Assembly (NCBI GenBank): GCA_963822985.1
Contig: CAWGJU010000018.1
Location: forward strand, 62,001 to 126,000
Source of the DNA: Thermohalobaculum sp963822985
Lineage (GTDB): Bacteria; Pseudomonadota; Alphaproteobacteria; Rhodobacterales; Rhodobacteraceae
DNA: 64,000 nucleotides
Direction: 5' to 3'
Shown in pieces: positions 18,344 through 27,847 of this stretch (positions are counted from its first letter, which is position 1; every line of letters starts with the position of its first letter). The notes below the pieces were generated by a model. That model searched no databases and was not told where the DNA came from. It saw only the letters and a program-made list of their open reading frames with translations. The translations under genes and the position numbers were made by a program.

Positions 18344-19085
18344 GTATGCCGTGCCCTTGTGCACGGCCTCGCCGATGTAGACCCGGTTTGACAGCAGCCG
18401 ATAGAGGACTCCCTTGTGGATGACGCTGCCGCGGTTGCTGCGCACGCCCTCCCGCCGGAGCTCTCGGGCCAGCACCGTGGCTGAGCCGGTGGCGATGAAG
18501 CGCTCGAAGATCGAGCGGACGACCGCCGCCTCCGCCTCGTTCACGACCAGCTTCCGGTCGCGGACCTCGTAGCCCCAGGGCACGTTGCCGCCCATCCACA
18601 TGCCCTTGCGGCGGCTCGCAGCGATCTTGTCGCGGATGCGCTCGGCCGTCACCTCCCGCTCGAATTGGGCGAAGGAGAGCAGGATGTTCAGCATCAGCCG
18701 GCCCATGGACGTCGTGGTGTTGAACGACTGCGTGACGCTGACGAAGGTCACCTCGTGCCGATCGAAGATCTCGACGAGCTTGGCGAAGTCGGCGAGCGAG
18801 CGCGACAGCCGGTCGATCTTGTAGCAGACGATGACGTCGACGAGGCCCTCCTCGAATATCGGCGAGCAGCCGCTTCAGTCCGGGCCGCTCCAGCGTGGCA
18901 CCGGAGATCCCGCCGTCGTCGTAGGCGTCGCGCACCAGCACCCAGCCCTCCGGCTTCTGGCTGGCGATGTAGGCCTCGCAGGCCTCGCGCTGGGCGTGCA
19001 GCGAGTTGAACTCCTGCTCCAGCCCTTCCTCGCTGCTCTTCCGGGTGTAGACGGCGCAGCGGAGCTTCCGGACCACCTTCGTCAT
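18343..19085 (-). pseudogene. Large serine recombinase, frameshifted and C-terminally truncated
   Basis: Resolvase/invertase-type site-specific recombinase. The N-terminus from ATG 19085 has RCAVYTRKSSEEG with the catalytic serine and DAYDDGGISGATLERPGLKRL. An extra T near 18856 shifts the frame; the protein continues with FVSVTQSFNTTTSMGRLMLN, LSFAQFEREVTAERIRDKIA and the recombinase domain up to VYIGEAVHKGTAY. Family members carry roughly 200 more residues (zinc ribbon and coiled coil), lost at the junction at 18343. The ATG overlaps the DUF2924 stop (ATGA), the normal coupling in this module. Confidence 0.85.
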
Positions 19086-19438
19086 GCGCGCCGCCGATGG
19101 TTGGCCAAGCCGAAGAAGAGGGGCCCGTTCCAGCGCGTGCCGGTGATGGCGCGGGCGATGGCGGACAGCGAGCGGTAGGGCCGGCCCTGCCACTCGAAGC
19201 CGTCGGCGAGTACGGTCACGACATACTCAGTGCCCTGCCACTCGCGGACGAGCCGGGTGCCGACGATAGGCTTGGTGTTTTGCCGCGCCCGCCGCTTCAC
19301 GACGTCGCCGCCGTCTAGCTCCTCGCCCATCTGTTCCAGCCGGCGCAGGGTCTCCGGCTTCAGCCCGCCATAGGCGAGCTCCTGGATCCTGTATGCGAGC
19401 CGGCTCTCGAGGAACGGCCGGTTGTAAGGCGGCGGCTC
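19082..19438 (-). pseudogene. DUF2924 protein, 5' truncated by an ISNCY fragment
   Basis: Partner of the downstream serine recombinase. Typical features are PFLESRLAYRIQELAYGGLK at the left of the remaining part, GTRLVREWQGTEYVV, then FEWQGRPYRSLSAIARAI and GTRWNGPLFFGL at the C-terminus. Homology can be followed up to EPPPYNRP at about 19438, then switches to transposase sequence in another frame, so roughly the first 30 residues are missing. The in-frame ATG at 19330 would give an 82-residue protein. DUF2924 is of unknown function, found mainly beside recombinases in phage-like or integrative elements. Confidence 0.8.
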
Positions 19439-19439
19439 T

Positions 19440-19812
19440 GCGCCGCCACCAGCCCGGCCGATTGCAGCGCCAGCCGGGTCACCGTGTAGGACAGTTTGTA
19501 GCCGTGCCGCTGCACCAGCTGCTCATGGAAAAGCTTCACCGTGAAATCGCGGTAGCGTTCCTGGTAGAGCATCTGCATCCGCGTCAGCTCGGCCGCCGGC
19601 GCCCGCCGCGGCGACGGCTTGCCGAGCCGCCGGTCGCGCAGACCCTCGGCGCCCTCCGCGTCATGGCGCACCAACAGCCGCCGGAAATGCCGGCCCGACA
19701 TGCCGAGCAGCTCGCCCGCATCCTCGGCCGTCAGCCGCCGCTTGCGGTAGCGCTCCATCGCTTCTTCGAACCTGAGCACGAAGACCTCCCATAACGCGCT
19801 TGTCCGCCGCAT
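19440..19812 (-). pseudogene. ISNCY-family transposase, N-terminal fragment
   Basis: From ATG 19812 it reads a double helix-turn-helix region: LTAEDAGELLGMSGRHFRRL, then AEGLRDRRLGKPSPRRAPAA and YRDFTVKLFHEQLVQRHGY, ending in RLALQSAGLV. This is the N-terminal DNA-binding part of ISNCY (IS1202-like) transposases. The DDE catalytic core is absent because the sequence switches to DUF2924 at about 19440. Upstream, the motif GCGGACAACTCA occurs twice between 19840 and 19880 and is probably the element end. Confidence 0.8.
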
Positions 19813-20097
19813 CGCCCCCTCCCGAACAGGACGCGAACCTGGCGGACAACTCACGCGCTACGAAAGCGGACAACTCACCCATCTCCGACACGCGCTCCAG
19901 TTATCCTTGCACGCACTGATAACACATAGTAGAATTTCTAGTTGAGTCGGCATGTTCCGCTTCGGGGCCAAAATACTGTCGGCTAAGTGGGGCGCAGGCA
20001 AAAGCCTGTCTGCAGTCTGAATGTATGACTGACACTTTGTCCATCGGGGGCGAGGCGGCTCTTCAAGATTTTGCGCTCGCTCCGTAAGGAGGAGGCT

Positions 20098-22767
20098 ATG
20101 TGGCTGTTCTCGAAGCATACATTGTCTGTGGCAGCGAGCGGTGCGGCGGTTCTTCCGATCGTGACGATCGCATTGATTGCTTCCGCGCAGGATGTCCAAG
20201 TCAATCAGGCGGACGTCAATCTCGGTAACAACGATAACAGCACCACACAGAGTGAGACCAAAAACGCCGTTGTTGGCAGCACGGTGGTCGTCGGGTGGAA
20301 TGATACTCGTGAGTTCGCGTCCACCGGTCTCGGCGGCCTCACCAGCATCACCGGTTACGGCTTCTCGCAGAACAACGGCGTCTCCTTCACCGACGCCGGG
20401 CTGCTTGCAGCGCCAGCCGCCGGTTATTTCAGCCTTGGCGATCCTGCCTTCGCGACCGACGCCGCAGGCAACATCTTTTTCGCGACGCTCGCGCAGAATC
20501 CGATGACGGGCGACCAGCGCATCGCCGTCTACCCGTCTACCTCGACGAGCCCGAACGTAACATTCGGCGCCGCGACCCTGGTCGCGAACATCAACGCCAA
20601 TGGGTCAGCCGACAAGCAGTTCATAGCGGCCGACAACACCGGCGGCCCATTCAGCGGTCGCATCTATATCGCTTGGTCGGAGTTTGTCGGCGGTTCGGCC
20701 GCGATCGCGTTCGCCCGCTCTACGTCGACGAGCCCGCTCGCCTTTGCGGCGACGCAGCAACTCGTTCCGGCCAACACCCTGAACCAGGGCGCAGAGCCTG
20801 CCGTGGGACCTGGCGGCGAAGTGTACGTCGTATACGGCGCATTCGGCGGCACGACGCAGGACATCCGCATCCTCAAGTCGACGGATGGCGGGGCTACCTT
20901 CGACAATCCCGATCCGGGCGACCCGGCCGATACGAAGCTGATCGCGACGTCGACGCGCTCGCCGAACACATTTGGCAGCGGGAGCGCGGCAGTCCGCAAC
21001 CGCGGCTTTCCCCGCATTGCGGCGGACCGGACGCCGTTTGGAAGTCCAACCCGCGGCAACGTCTACGTGGTGTGGCACGCCGATCCAGACGACGCGGGAA
21101 CGGACAACGCGAGCGTCTACTTTTCCCGGTCGACGGACGGCGGCGCGACGTGGAGCCGTCCGCGCACCGTCAACGCCGGTCCGGCAGTTTCCAGCGGCGG
21201 CGACAGCTCGACACGCGACAACTGGCAGCCTGCCATCGCCGTCTCTCCCGTCACGGGACAGGTTACCGTCAGCTTCTACGACCGGCGCGACGATCCTGCG
21301 AACACCAATATTCGAGTGTACCGCGCATTCTCTACGGATGGCGGCTTGACGTTCACCAACGATCAGGTGTCGACGGCGGCCTTCACCCCCAATACCAGCT
21401 ACGATCCGCTGACGGCATTCGCCTACATGGGCGATTACAACGATGCGGTGGGTGCCGCCTCAGGCGTTCACCTTTCATGGGGTGATCTTCGCAACACCTG
21501 CTCTCCGCCCACGGGCGCGCCGTCGCCATGCTCGCCGGTCGGACGATCCGATCAGGACGTATTCTACCGTCACTATCAGGATCTCACCGGTCCCGACCCT
21601 GCGATCACGCCTTGGGGCCATGTGACCGGCGAGGGGCCCGCCTGGCAGACGCCAGACATATTCGTCGAGGTGGGCGGCGTCCCGACCAATGCCGCAAAGG
21701 GCGCGCTCAACCCCTTGAAGGCCAGGGTCCGCAATGTCGGGACCGATGCCGCGACCGAGGTAACGGTGCGCTTCCTCTACGCGCCGTGGTTCGCCGGAAT
21801 CACGCCGGCGGCATTCAAAGAGATCGGGGTTGTTTCGGAGACCTTCGCCGCGCGCGGCGACCTCCTCGGCAACGACCTCAAGGTCGTGCCCATCGTCTGG
21901 GACCTCACCGACCTCAACGATGACAACGGCGGCCTCTGGCCGATGCCGATCAGCGCCTTCGACCACTTCTGCGTCAAGGTACAGGTTGAGCTCGCGGGAG
22001 ACGTAAACATCGGCAACAACACGGCGCAGAACAACTTCACGGATGTGCCGACCCTGAGCGGAACCTCTGTCACGCGGTTTCTCATCGGCAACCCGTTCCA
22101 GCGCAGCGTCGAGGCACGGCTGTTTCTTCGAAAGGTGCCGGAAGGCTTCCGGATCGACCTGAAGGATTTTGACGGCACGTTCGGCAAGCCGTTCACCCTG
22201 AAGCCGGAGGAGATCCGCGTGGCGACGCTGGCGTTCACCACCGACAGGGATTACCGACGGGAGCCGTCGGCACGCGATCTTGTCGCCGACATCGACTTCG
22301 AGGTCGCCGACGAGATCGTGGGGGGCGTCTCGGTGCGTCTCGTGCGCGGCAGCGATGAGGAACGGGAGGGGCGAGGCGTGCTGCCCGAGGTCAAACGCAG
22401 CTTCGACGCGCCGACGGAGAAAGTGTTCGAGGCTCTGCTCGAGGTGCTGCGCGAACGCGAGTACCCGGTCAGCCTTGCGAACCGCGAGAAGCTGCTTGTG
22501 AACACGGGATCCATCCGGACCTCTGTCGACGAGTTGCGGCAGCGGGTAGTGGGCGAACGCGCCGAGGGGGTTGCCGAGAAGCGGGAAGCGCGGTTCCTCA
22601 TGTCATTCAAGATCTTGCCGATCACTGAGGACGCGACGGAGATCGCAGCGAGCGCGATGTTCATCGCCTCCACAGAGGAATACTCCCCCCTTGGCGGCTC
22701 GCCGATTGCCTCCAACGGCAGTCTGGAGCGGGAGATACTTGAGCAAGTCGCCGAACGCCTGCGTTGA
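20098..22767 (+). CDS. Secreted Asp-box (BNR/sialidase-like) beta-propeller protein with novel C-terminal domain
   Basis: 889 residues from ATG 20098, preceded by a strong AAGGAGG site. A signal peptide (LSVAASGAAVLPIVTIALIASAQ) predicts export. A propeller follows with Asp-box motifs STDGGATFD (about residue 260), STDGGATWS (about 345) and STDGGLTFT (about 412). An Ig-like or CARDB-type region around 550-650 contains KARVRNVGTDAATEVTVRF. The last 130 residues form a separate domain, FDAPTEKVFEALLEVLRERE to the end, with an alternating pattern recalling BamC-type lipoprotein domains. Sialidase catalytic residues are not evident, so enzymatic activity is doubtful. It stands alone between mobile elements but is intact. 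Confidence 0.75.
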   Translation: MWLFSKHTLSVAASGAAVLPIVTIALIASAQDVQVNQADVNLGNNDNSTTQSETKNAVVGSTVVVGWNDTREFASTGLGGLTSITGYGFSQNNGVSFTDAGLLAAPAAGYFSLGDPAFATDAAGNIFFATLAQNPMTGDQRIAVYPSTSTSPNVTFGAATLVANINANGSADKQFIAADNTGGPFSGRIYIAWSEFVGGSAAIAFARSTSTSPLAFAATQQLVPANTLNQGAEPAVGPGGEVYVVYGAFGGTTQDIRILKSTDGGATFDNPDPGDPADTKLIATSTRSPNTFGSGSAAVRNRGFPRIAADRTPFGSPTRGNVYVVWHADPDDAGTDNASVYFSRSTDGGATWSRPRTVNAGPAVSSGGDSSTRDNWQPAIAVSPVTGQVTVSFYDRRDDPANTNIRVYRAFSTDGGLTFTNDQVSTAAFTPNTSYDPLTAFAYMGDYNDAVGAASGVHLSWGDLRNTCSPPTGAPSPCSPVGRSDQDVFYRHYQDLTGPDPAITPWGHVTGEGPAWQTPDIFVEVGGVPTNAAKGALNPLKARVRNVGTDAATEVTVRFLYAPWFAGITPAAFKEIGVVSETFAARGDLLGNDLKVVPIVWDLTDLNDDNGGLWPMPISAFDHFCVKVQVELAGDVNIGNNTAQNNFTDVPTLSGTSVTRFLIGNPFQRSVEARLFLRKVPEGFRIDLKDFDGTFGKPFTLKPEEIRVATLAFTTDRDYRREPSARDLVADIDFEVADEIVGGVSVRLVRGSDEEREGRGVLPEVKRSFDAPTEKVFEALLEVLREREYPVSLANREKLLVNTGSIRTSVDELRQRVVGERAEGVAEKREARFLMSFKILPITEDATEIAASAMFIASTEEYSPLGGSPIASNGSLEREILEQVAERLR

Positions 22768-23051
22768 GCGGTGCGGTAGAGGCGCTAGGGCGGGGCTTTG
22801 CGATCGCCTTTAACTGCACGGTTTGGCGCGGAAGAACAAACGGCAAGTTTGTCCGCACCTACGCCGTCCGGCGGCGTGTCTGCACGACCGCTTCTGCGCC
22901 ATAGAACGAACCCGCTACCGCGGGAGGGCGCGCACTTGGAGGTTTGCGCGATGATCCCGGCGTCGGGGGCGGCGTGATCGGCATGACGGCGGGGGCGTGA
23001 GGTCCCGAGCATCGGAGGTCTTGCAACCTCCGGCTCGAAAGGACCACGCCG
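22768..23051. other. Non-coding leader of an IS91-like unit
   Basis: Contains several short hairpins, for example CGCCGTCCGGCGGCG near 22861 and GGAGGTCTTGCAACCTCC near 23020, just before the recombinase gene. Such structures are expected at the end regions of IS91-type rolling-circle elements, but the exact terminus cannot be set here. Confidence 0.4.
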
Positions 23052-23961
23052 ATGACCACCGAGACGCCGTCCGGCTCCGTTAGCCCGCTGCGCGCCCGCA
23101 TGATCGAGGACATGCGCGTGCGCGCCTTCCAGAAAGAGACGCAGCGGCAGTATCTGCGCCACGTCGCCACCTTCTCCGCGTTCCTCGGGCGCCCGCCGGA
23201 CACGGCGACGGTCGAGGATGTGCGCCGCTTCCAGATACACCAGGTGGAGAGCGGCTGCGCCAAGCCGAGCATGAACGCATCGGTCACCGCGCTCCGCTTC
23301 TTCTTCACGGTGACGGTCGATCGACCCGACCTCCCCCGGCGCCTGGCACGGGCACGCTACCCGCGCAAGCTGCCCGAGAATTCTCAGCCCTGAGGAGGTG
23401 GCGCGCCTGCTCGAGGCCGCGCCGAGCCTGAAGCTGAAAGCCGCGATGAGCACGGCCTACGCCGCCGGCCTGCGGGTGGCGGAGGTCGTCTCGCTCAGGA
23501 TCGCCGACATCGACAGCGCGCGCATGACGCTGCGGATCGAGCGGGGCAAGGGCGGCCGCGACCGCTACGCCATGCTCTCGCCGCAGCTGCTCGTCCTGCT
23601 GCGGATCTGGTGGCGCGAGGGCCGGCGACGTGGCCAGATGCTGCCGAACGGCTGGCTCTTCCCGGGCCGTTCGCCCATCCAGCCGCTGTCGACCCGGCAG
23701 TTCAGTCGCGGGGTGGCGATGGCGGCGGAGACCGCCGGCATCACGAAGCGGGTGACGCCGCACACACTGCGCCACTCCTTCGCGACGCATCTCCTCGAAC
23801 AGCGGACCGACATCCGAGTGATCCAGGTCCTCCTCGGTCATGCGAAGCTCGAGAGCACGGCACTCTATGCGCAAGTGGCGACGAAGACGCTGCGCTCGGT
23901 CGCGAGCCCGCTCGACAGCCTGATCCTGCCTGGATCGGAGCGACCGAGACCGGAGGCCTGA
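23052..23961 (+). pseudogene. Tyrosine recombinase/integrase accompanying IS91 transposase, frameshifted
   Basis: The N-terminal SAM-like domain reads MIEDMRVRAFQKETQRQYLR to RKLPE. One extra base near 23383 shifts the frame, after which LSPEEVARLLEAAP continues in frame 3. The catalytic domain is complete: AAGLRVAEVVSLRIADID with the first Arg, HTLRHSFATHLLEQ with the H-x-x-R pair, GHAKLESTALYAQV with the final His and the nucleophilic Tyr. Tyrosine recombinases of this kind commonly precede IS91-type transposase genes; the transposase start is 14 bp downstream. Without the extra base the gene would be intact. Confidence 0.85.
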
Positions 23962-23974
23962 CGCGCCGGCCCGT

Positions 23975-25210
23975 GTGCGGCCCGTGGGTCGCCCGACGCT
24001 CGAGGTCGCCGACGTCTTCCGCCGCTTCGGCGCCGCCTGGCGTCGGGCGGAGAAAGGCCGTCTGAGCCTCGGCCAGCTGAAGGTCATGGCGGCGATCGAG
24101 ACCTGCCGCACGGCAGCGCTCGGCGGCCATGTCGAACGTTGCGAGGACTGCGGCTGCGAGCGCATCGCCTACAACAGCTGCCGCAACCGCCACTGCCCGA
24201 AGTGCCAGGGCGCGGCGGCGCGGGACTGGCTCGCTGCGCGCGAGGCCGACCTCCTGCCGGTCGAGTATTTCCACCTCGTGTTCACCCTGCCGGCCGAGAT
24301 CGCCGCCATCGCCTACCAAAACAAGACGGTGGTCTACGACGCGCTCTTCAAGGCGGCCTCGGAGACGGTGCTGACGATCGCCGCCGATCCGCGTCATCTC
24401 GGCGCGCGGGTCGGCCTCACCGCCGTGCTCCACACATGGGGCTCCGCGTCGTGTCGCAGACGCGCCTCCGGCACGATGACGCACCACCCGCACGTCCACA
24501 TGATCGTTCCGGGCGGCGGACTATCGCTCGACGGTGTGCGCTGGATCCGCTGCCGGACCGGCTTCCTCCTGCCGGTGAAGGCGCTCTCGCGCCTGTTCCG
24601 CCGGCTCATGCTCGAGCGGCTGGCAATGGCCCACGCGGCGGGCCGCCTGCACTTCTTCGGCGAACTCGCCGGCCTCGCCGATGCGACGGCCCTCGCCGAG
24701 CGCCTCGCGCCCCTCCGGCGGAAGGACTGGTTCGTCTACGCCAAGCGCCCCTTCGCCGGACCCGCCGCCGTGCTCGCATATCTGGCGCGCTACACGCACC
24801 GGGTCGCGATCTCGAACAGCAGGCTTCTTGCGATCGGCGAGGACGACGTCACCTTCCGCGTCAAGGACTACCGTCGCTCAGGGCGCGAGCGATACCGCAC
24901 GATGACCCTTCCGCCCACCGAGTTCATGCGGCGCTTCCTGCTCCACGTGCTGCCGGGCGGCTTCCACCGCATCCGCCATTACGGGCTCCTCGCCGGCGCG
25001 AACCGCAAGGCCAACCTCGCGCACGCCCGCGAGCTCATCGCAACGCCTGCACCAGTGCTCGATACGCCGACCGACGGCGCCGTCGAGCCCGTCCCACGCA
25101 CCTCGCATCCTCCGCCCTGCTCGTGCTGCGGCGGGCGCATGATCGTTGTCGAGGCTTTCGAGCGCGGCCAGTCTCCGCGCGGCCCGCCAAACCGGAGAGC
25201 CGCCGCATGA
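23975..25210 (+). CDS. IS91-family rolling-circle transposase
   Basis: 411 residues, GTG start. The zinc-ribbon-like N-terminus CEDCGCERIAYNSCRNRHCPKC is followed by the HUH metal site HPHVHMIVPGGG and the Y2-type region LAYLARYTHRVAISNSRL carrying the nicking tyrosines. Nine additional residues (SCRRRASGT) lie between LHTWGSA and MTHHPHVH, directly in front of the HUH motif, an apparent 27-bp in-frame insertion compared with the family pattern. The rest is regular. Activity of this copy is therefore uncertain despite the open frame. Confidence 0.9.
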   Translation: MRPVGRPTLEVADVFRRFGAAWRRAEKGRLSLGQLKVMAAIETCRTAALGGHVERCEDCGCERIAYNSCRNRHCPKCQGAAARDWLAAREADLLPVEYFHLVFTLPAEIAAIAYQNKTVVYDALFKAASETVLTIAADPRHLGARVGLTAVLHTWGSASCRRRASGTMTHHPHVHMIVPGGGLSLDGVRWIRCRTGFLLPVKALSRLFRRLMLERLAMAHAAGRLHFFGELAGLADATALAERLAPLRRKDWFVYAKRPFAGPAAVLAYLARYTHRVAISNSRLLAIGEDDVTFRVKDYRRSGRERYRTMTLPPTEFMRRFLLHVLPGGFHRIRHYGLLAGANRKANLAHARELIATPAPVLDTPTDGAVEPVPRTSHPPPCSCCGGRMIVVEAFERGQSPRGPPNRRAAA

Positions 25211-25554
25211 TCCGCCCCTCGACATACCACCTCTATCCTCCGCGCCGGCGACCGGACGCGGCTGCGTCCTTACCGTCGCAAATCCCTCCGAGCGCGGCGC
25301 AGGCGCCCGATCCGCGCCGTTTCGCCAGCCGCCGTCACTCCCGAACGTCTCCCGCGGCCCGTCTCACCGTCAACGGACCGCAGCGGCGAGCGCGTCATCG
25401 CAGCGCCACCGCGCCACCTAAAACAACGAAATCTCCATAGACGCAGAACACCGCGCCAAGCACCCGCGGGTTCGTTCCCTGGCGGCTTTCGGACGCCGGC
25501 CACGGCGCGCCCGGCCGACATCGACCGACCGGCGTCCGAAATCCTTCACAGGAG
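25211..25554. other. No gene recognised behind the IS91 transposase
   Basis: GC-rich sequence with open frames in several phases but no protein I recognise. The GACGCCGG/CCGGCGTC inverted repeat between about 25490 and 25540 may belong to the end region of the IS91-like unit. Confidence 0.4.
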
Positions 25555-25888
25555 CTGACGTCCGGAAGCGCTGCGGGCGAAAGCTGGTGATCACGCCGGA
25601 CGGTGAAACGCACCGCCCGCGGCCGCGCGCCGACAACGCGCTCGTCAAGGCGCTTGCTCGCGCGCACCGGTGGCAGCGCATCCTGGAGGGCGGCGAGTGC
25701 GCCAGCATCCCGCGGCCGAGAAGATCGACCGGTCATATCTCTGCCGCGTGCTCCGGCTGACGCTGCTCGCGCCGGAGATCGTCGAGGCGATGATGGATGG
25801 GCGGCAACCGGAGGGGATGACGCTGCCGGCGCTGATGAAGGGGTTTCCGGTGGAGTGGGAGGAGCAGCAGGACTGGCAGCACAGATGA
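25555..25888 (+). pseudogene. Small recombinase-module protein, frameshifted
   Basis: First part reads DVRKRCGRKLVITPDGET and ADNALVKALARAHRWQRILE. After a frame change near 25690-25710 it continues AAEKIDRSYLCRVLRLTLLA, APEIVEAMMDGRQPEGMTL and PALMKGFPVEWEEQQ. I recognise this as the short protein that often closes DUF2924/serine-recombinase modules; the ParB-like HTH SYLCRVLRLT is clear. It is cut off from its recombinase, which lies near 18.3-19.1 kb. A second, shorter copy of the opening is at 31556. Confidence 0.6.
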
Positions 25889-26096
25889 CCGCCAAACGTC
25901 GGCTTCACCCTCGGCCCTTGCAGGATGCGAGCAGAAGCGCGTGGACGCTGGCGCCCTGTTTGTCCGTGTCCCCGTCGCCGAGTTGCGGAAACACAGGGCA
26001 GGTTGATGTACAAAGCCTCTAGCGGAGCCTCGGGAGTAGAAGCGTTCTACTGATATGTGCATCTATGTTCGTCGGAGAGCGCGAGGAGCAGGGTTT

Positions 26097-27164
26097 ATGG
26101 AGCTGCGATCAGGAGGGCCGGGAAAGTTGCGGATTTCTGCGGCGTCAGCACTGCTCGCCGCAAGCGCAACTCTTCTCACGGGAGGAGTGGGGACAGCCGA
26201 CTGGTTTCCCGTCAGAGTCGAGACGCGTGAGCCGCCGTTCTCGGCGGAAGGAACGCTCACCCGCGTCGATTATTTCCCTGGTGACGGGGCTCGCCGGAAA
26301 TGGCGGCTCTGTGCCACGCTGCCGGGGCTTCAGTTTCCGTATTTTGCGGCTGTGGCGCACGGCCTGTCGGCCGAGACCGCGCGACAGGGCGTCGAGATAA
26401 GGATCGACGACGCGGGCGGCTTCCATGCGGAGAGCCAGCGCGTCACCCTCGAGGATTGCCTCGCCAACGGTTACAGCGCGATCCTCGTTGCCCCGGCCCA
26501 GGATGGTGCGCTAGCCGGCCTCCGGCAGCGTGCGCTTTCATCGGGGGTGGTCGTCATCGACATGGTGACAGGGTCAGGCGCCTCGGCCGCCACCGCGCAT
26601 GTCGCCGCCGAGCCCGAGCAGGTCGGACGCGCAGTCGGCAACGACCTCGTCGAGCGGCATCCCCTCGGCGATCAGACCCTTGAAGTGGCCTGGTTCCCCG
26701 GTCCGCAGGACGCTGCCTTCGCCGTCGGCTACGATGAGGGGTTCCGTGATGCGATCCGAGACAGCGCCATCAACGTCGAGCGGGGGGGCTTCTCGCCGCT
26801 CGACCCTGTGCAGCTGCGCGAGGCATTGACCGAGGCGCTCGACGACGCCGCGGCGCTCGGTGCCGTGGCGGGGGTCGGACCTGTCATCCTGGAGGCGGCA
26901 AGTGCCCTCGGCCCGCTGGCGCGTGGGATCACCATAATTTCGACCGGAGTCAGTCCGGAAATCGTCGCTGCGATCAAGGCGGGCGACATCGCCTCCGCTG
27001 TCAACGACAAGCCGGTGGTGCAGGGCCGCATCGCGGTGGACATCGCCATTCGGGCGCTCGAGGGTCGCCCCTTTGTGGCCGACCTGCGCCCGACCCTCGA
27101 GATCGTGGACAGGACGAACGTCAATAGCTTCGACAGCTCGACGGCGCTGGTGCCGGGCGACTGA
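26097..27164 (+). CDS. TorT-like periplasmic sugar-binding-type protein
   Basis: 355 residues from ATG 26097, which has GAGGAG upstream; the track's longer start at 26055 is less likely. A hydrophobic N-terminal segment (SAASALLAASATLLTGG) indicates export. The body is a LacI/type-1 periplasmic-binding fold most like TorT: KWRLCATLPGLQFPYFAAVA, a GVEIRIDDAGGF strand, CLANGYSAILVAPAQDGAL and the hinge-side VAGVGPVILEAASALG. TorT works with the TorS sensor kinase in TMAO sensing. No torS or torR is nearby, so the ligand and partner are unknown. It converges with the Tat protein gene. Confidence 0.65.
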   Translation: MELRSGGPGKLRISAASALLAASATLLTGGVGTADWFPVRVETREPPFSAEGTLTRVDYFPGDGARRKWRLCATLPGLQFPYFAAVAHGLSAETARQGVEIRIDDAGGFHAESQRVTLEDCLANGYSAILVAPAQDGALAGLRQRALSSGVVVIDMVTGSGASAATAHVAAEPEQVGRAVGNDLVERHPLGDQTLEVAWFPGPQDAAFAVGYDEGFRDAIRDSAINVERGGFSPLDPVQLREALTEALDDAAALGAVAGVGPVILEAASALGPLARGITIISTGVSPEIVAAIKAGDIASAVNDKPVVQGRIAVDIAIRALEGRPFVADLRPTLEIVDRTNVNSFDSSTALVPGD

Positions 27165-27227
27165 GCCGCGCCTTTGGTCCGCGCCAGCCTTGCCGCGCAG
27201 CGCGACGGCGAGCTGGCGCACGGCCGT

Positions 27228-27776
27228 CTACTCCGCCGGCGTCTTCGTCGACCGGCGCTCGCGGGCGCGGCGGCTGTGCGGCGAGCCGGGCGCCGGATAA
27301 TCACCGGTGTTGTAGGTCTCCCACCACTCAGTCTCGTCGAAGTCGGGAAAGGGCAGGCGTTCCTCGTTCCGGAGCCGCTCCGCCCACGCCTCGGCCGCGG
27401 CCTTCCGCTCTCCATCGAGCCCGGCATCGCGGGCGAGATAGTTGACAGTGCTCGGAAAGGCAAAGCCCGTGCCGGCCTCGTGGACGATGTCGGCGAGCCG
27501 GGGGGCGTCGGCCTCACGCGTCGTGGCGCGCTCCGCTCGCTCGGCGCCGGCGCGCTCGGCGGCGGTCTGGCCGCGCATCACCGCCTGCGCGCCGACATTG
27601 CCGACACGGACGTTCAGGAGGTCGCCCCCGAAGCGCTGCTCAAGGAAGAGATCCTCGACCGCCCAGCCGGTCCAGTTGGTGAACTCGTAATTCGACCAGG
27701 GGCCGGCGGCGGGGATGGCCGCGGCCGCGGCGGTCGTGCCGAGAAACTCCCTGCGGGTCGTCTGCATCTCGCTCAT
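27228..27776 (-). CDS. Tat-exported protein of unknown function
   Basis: 182 residues from ATG 27776. MQTTRREFLGTTAAAAAIPA is a textbook twin-arginine signal, so the protein is exported folded, often a sign of a bound cofactor. The mature part has no domain I recognise: it is Ala-, Glu- and Arg-rich in the middle (TAAERAGAERAERATTRE) and has aromatic-acidic segments (FPDFDETEWWETYNTGDYP) near the C-terminus. It lies 71 bp behind the outer-membrane protein gene and is probably co-transcribed. It could be the small subunit of an oxidoreductase, but no partner is adjacent. Confidence 0.6.
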   Translation of the reverse strand: MSEMQTTRREFLGTTAAAAAIPAAGPWSNYEFTNWTGWAVEDLFLEQRFGGDLLNVRVGNVGAQAVMRGQTAAERAGAERAERATTREADAPRLADIVHEAGTGFAFPSTVNYLARDAGLDGERKAAAEAWAERLRNEERLPFPDFDETEWWETYNTGDYPAPGSPHSRRARERRSTKTPAE

Positions 27777-27847
27777 TCCTTCCGTTCTTCGTGTGCCCGA
27801 CTGCGCAGCGGTCAGCGCAACTGCACGTTGACGCCAAAGAAGACGCC

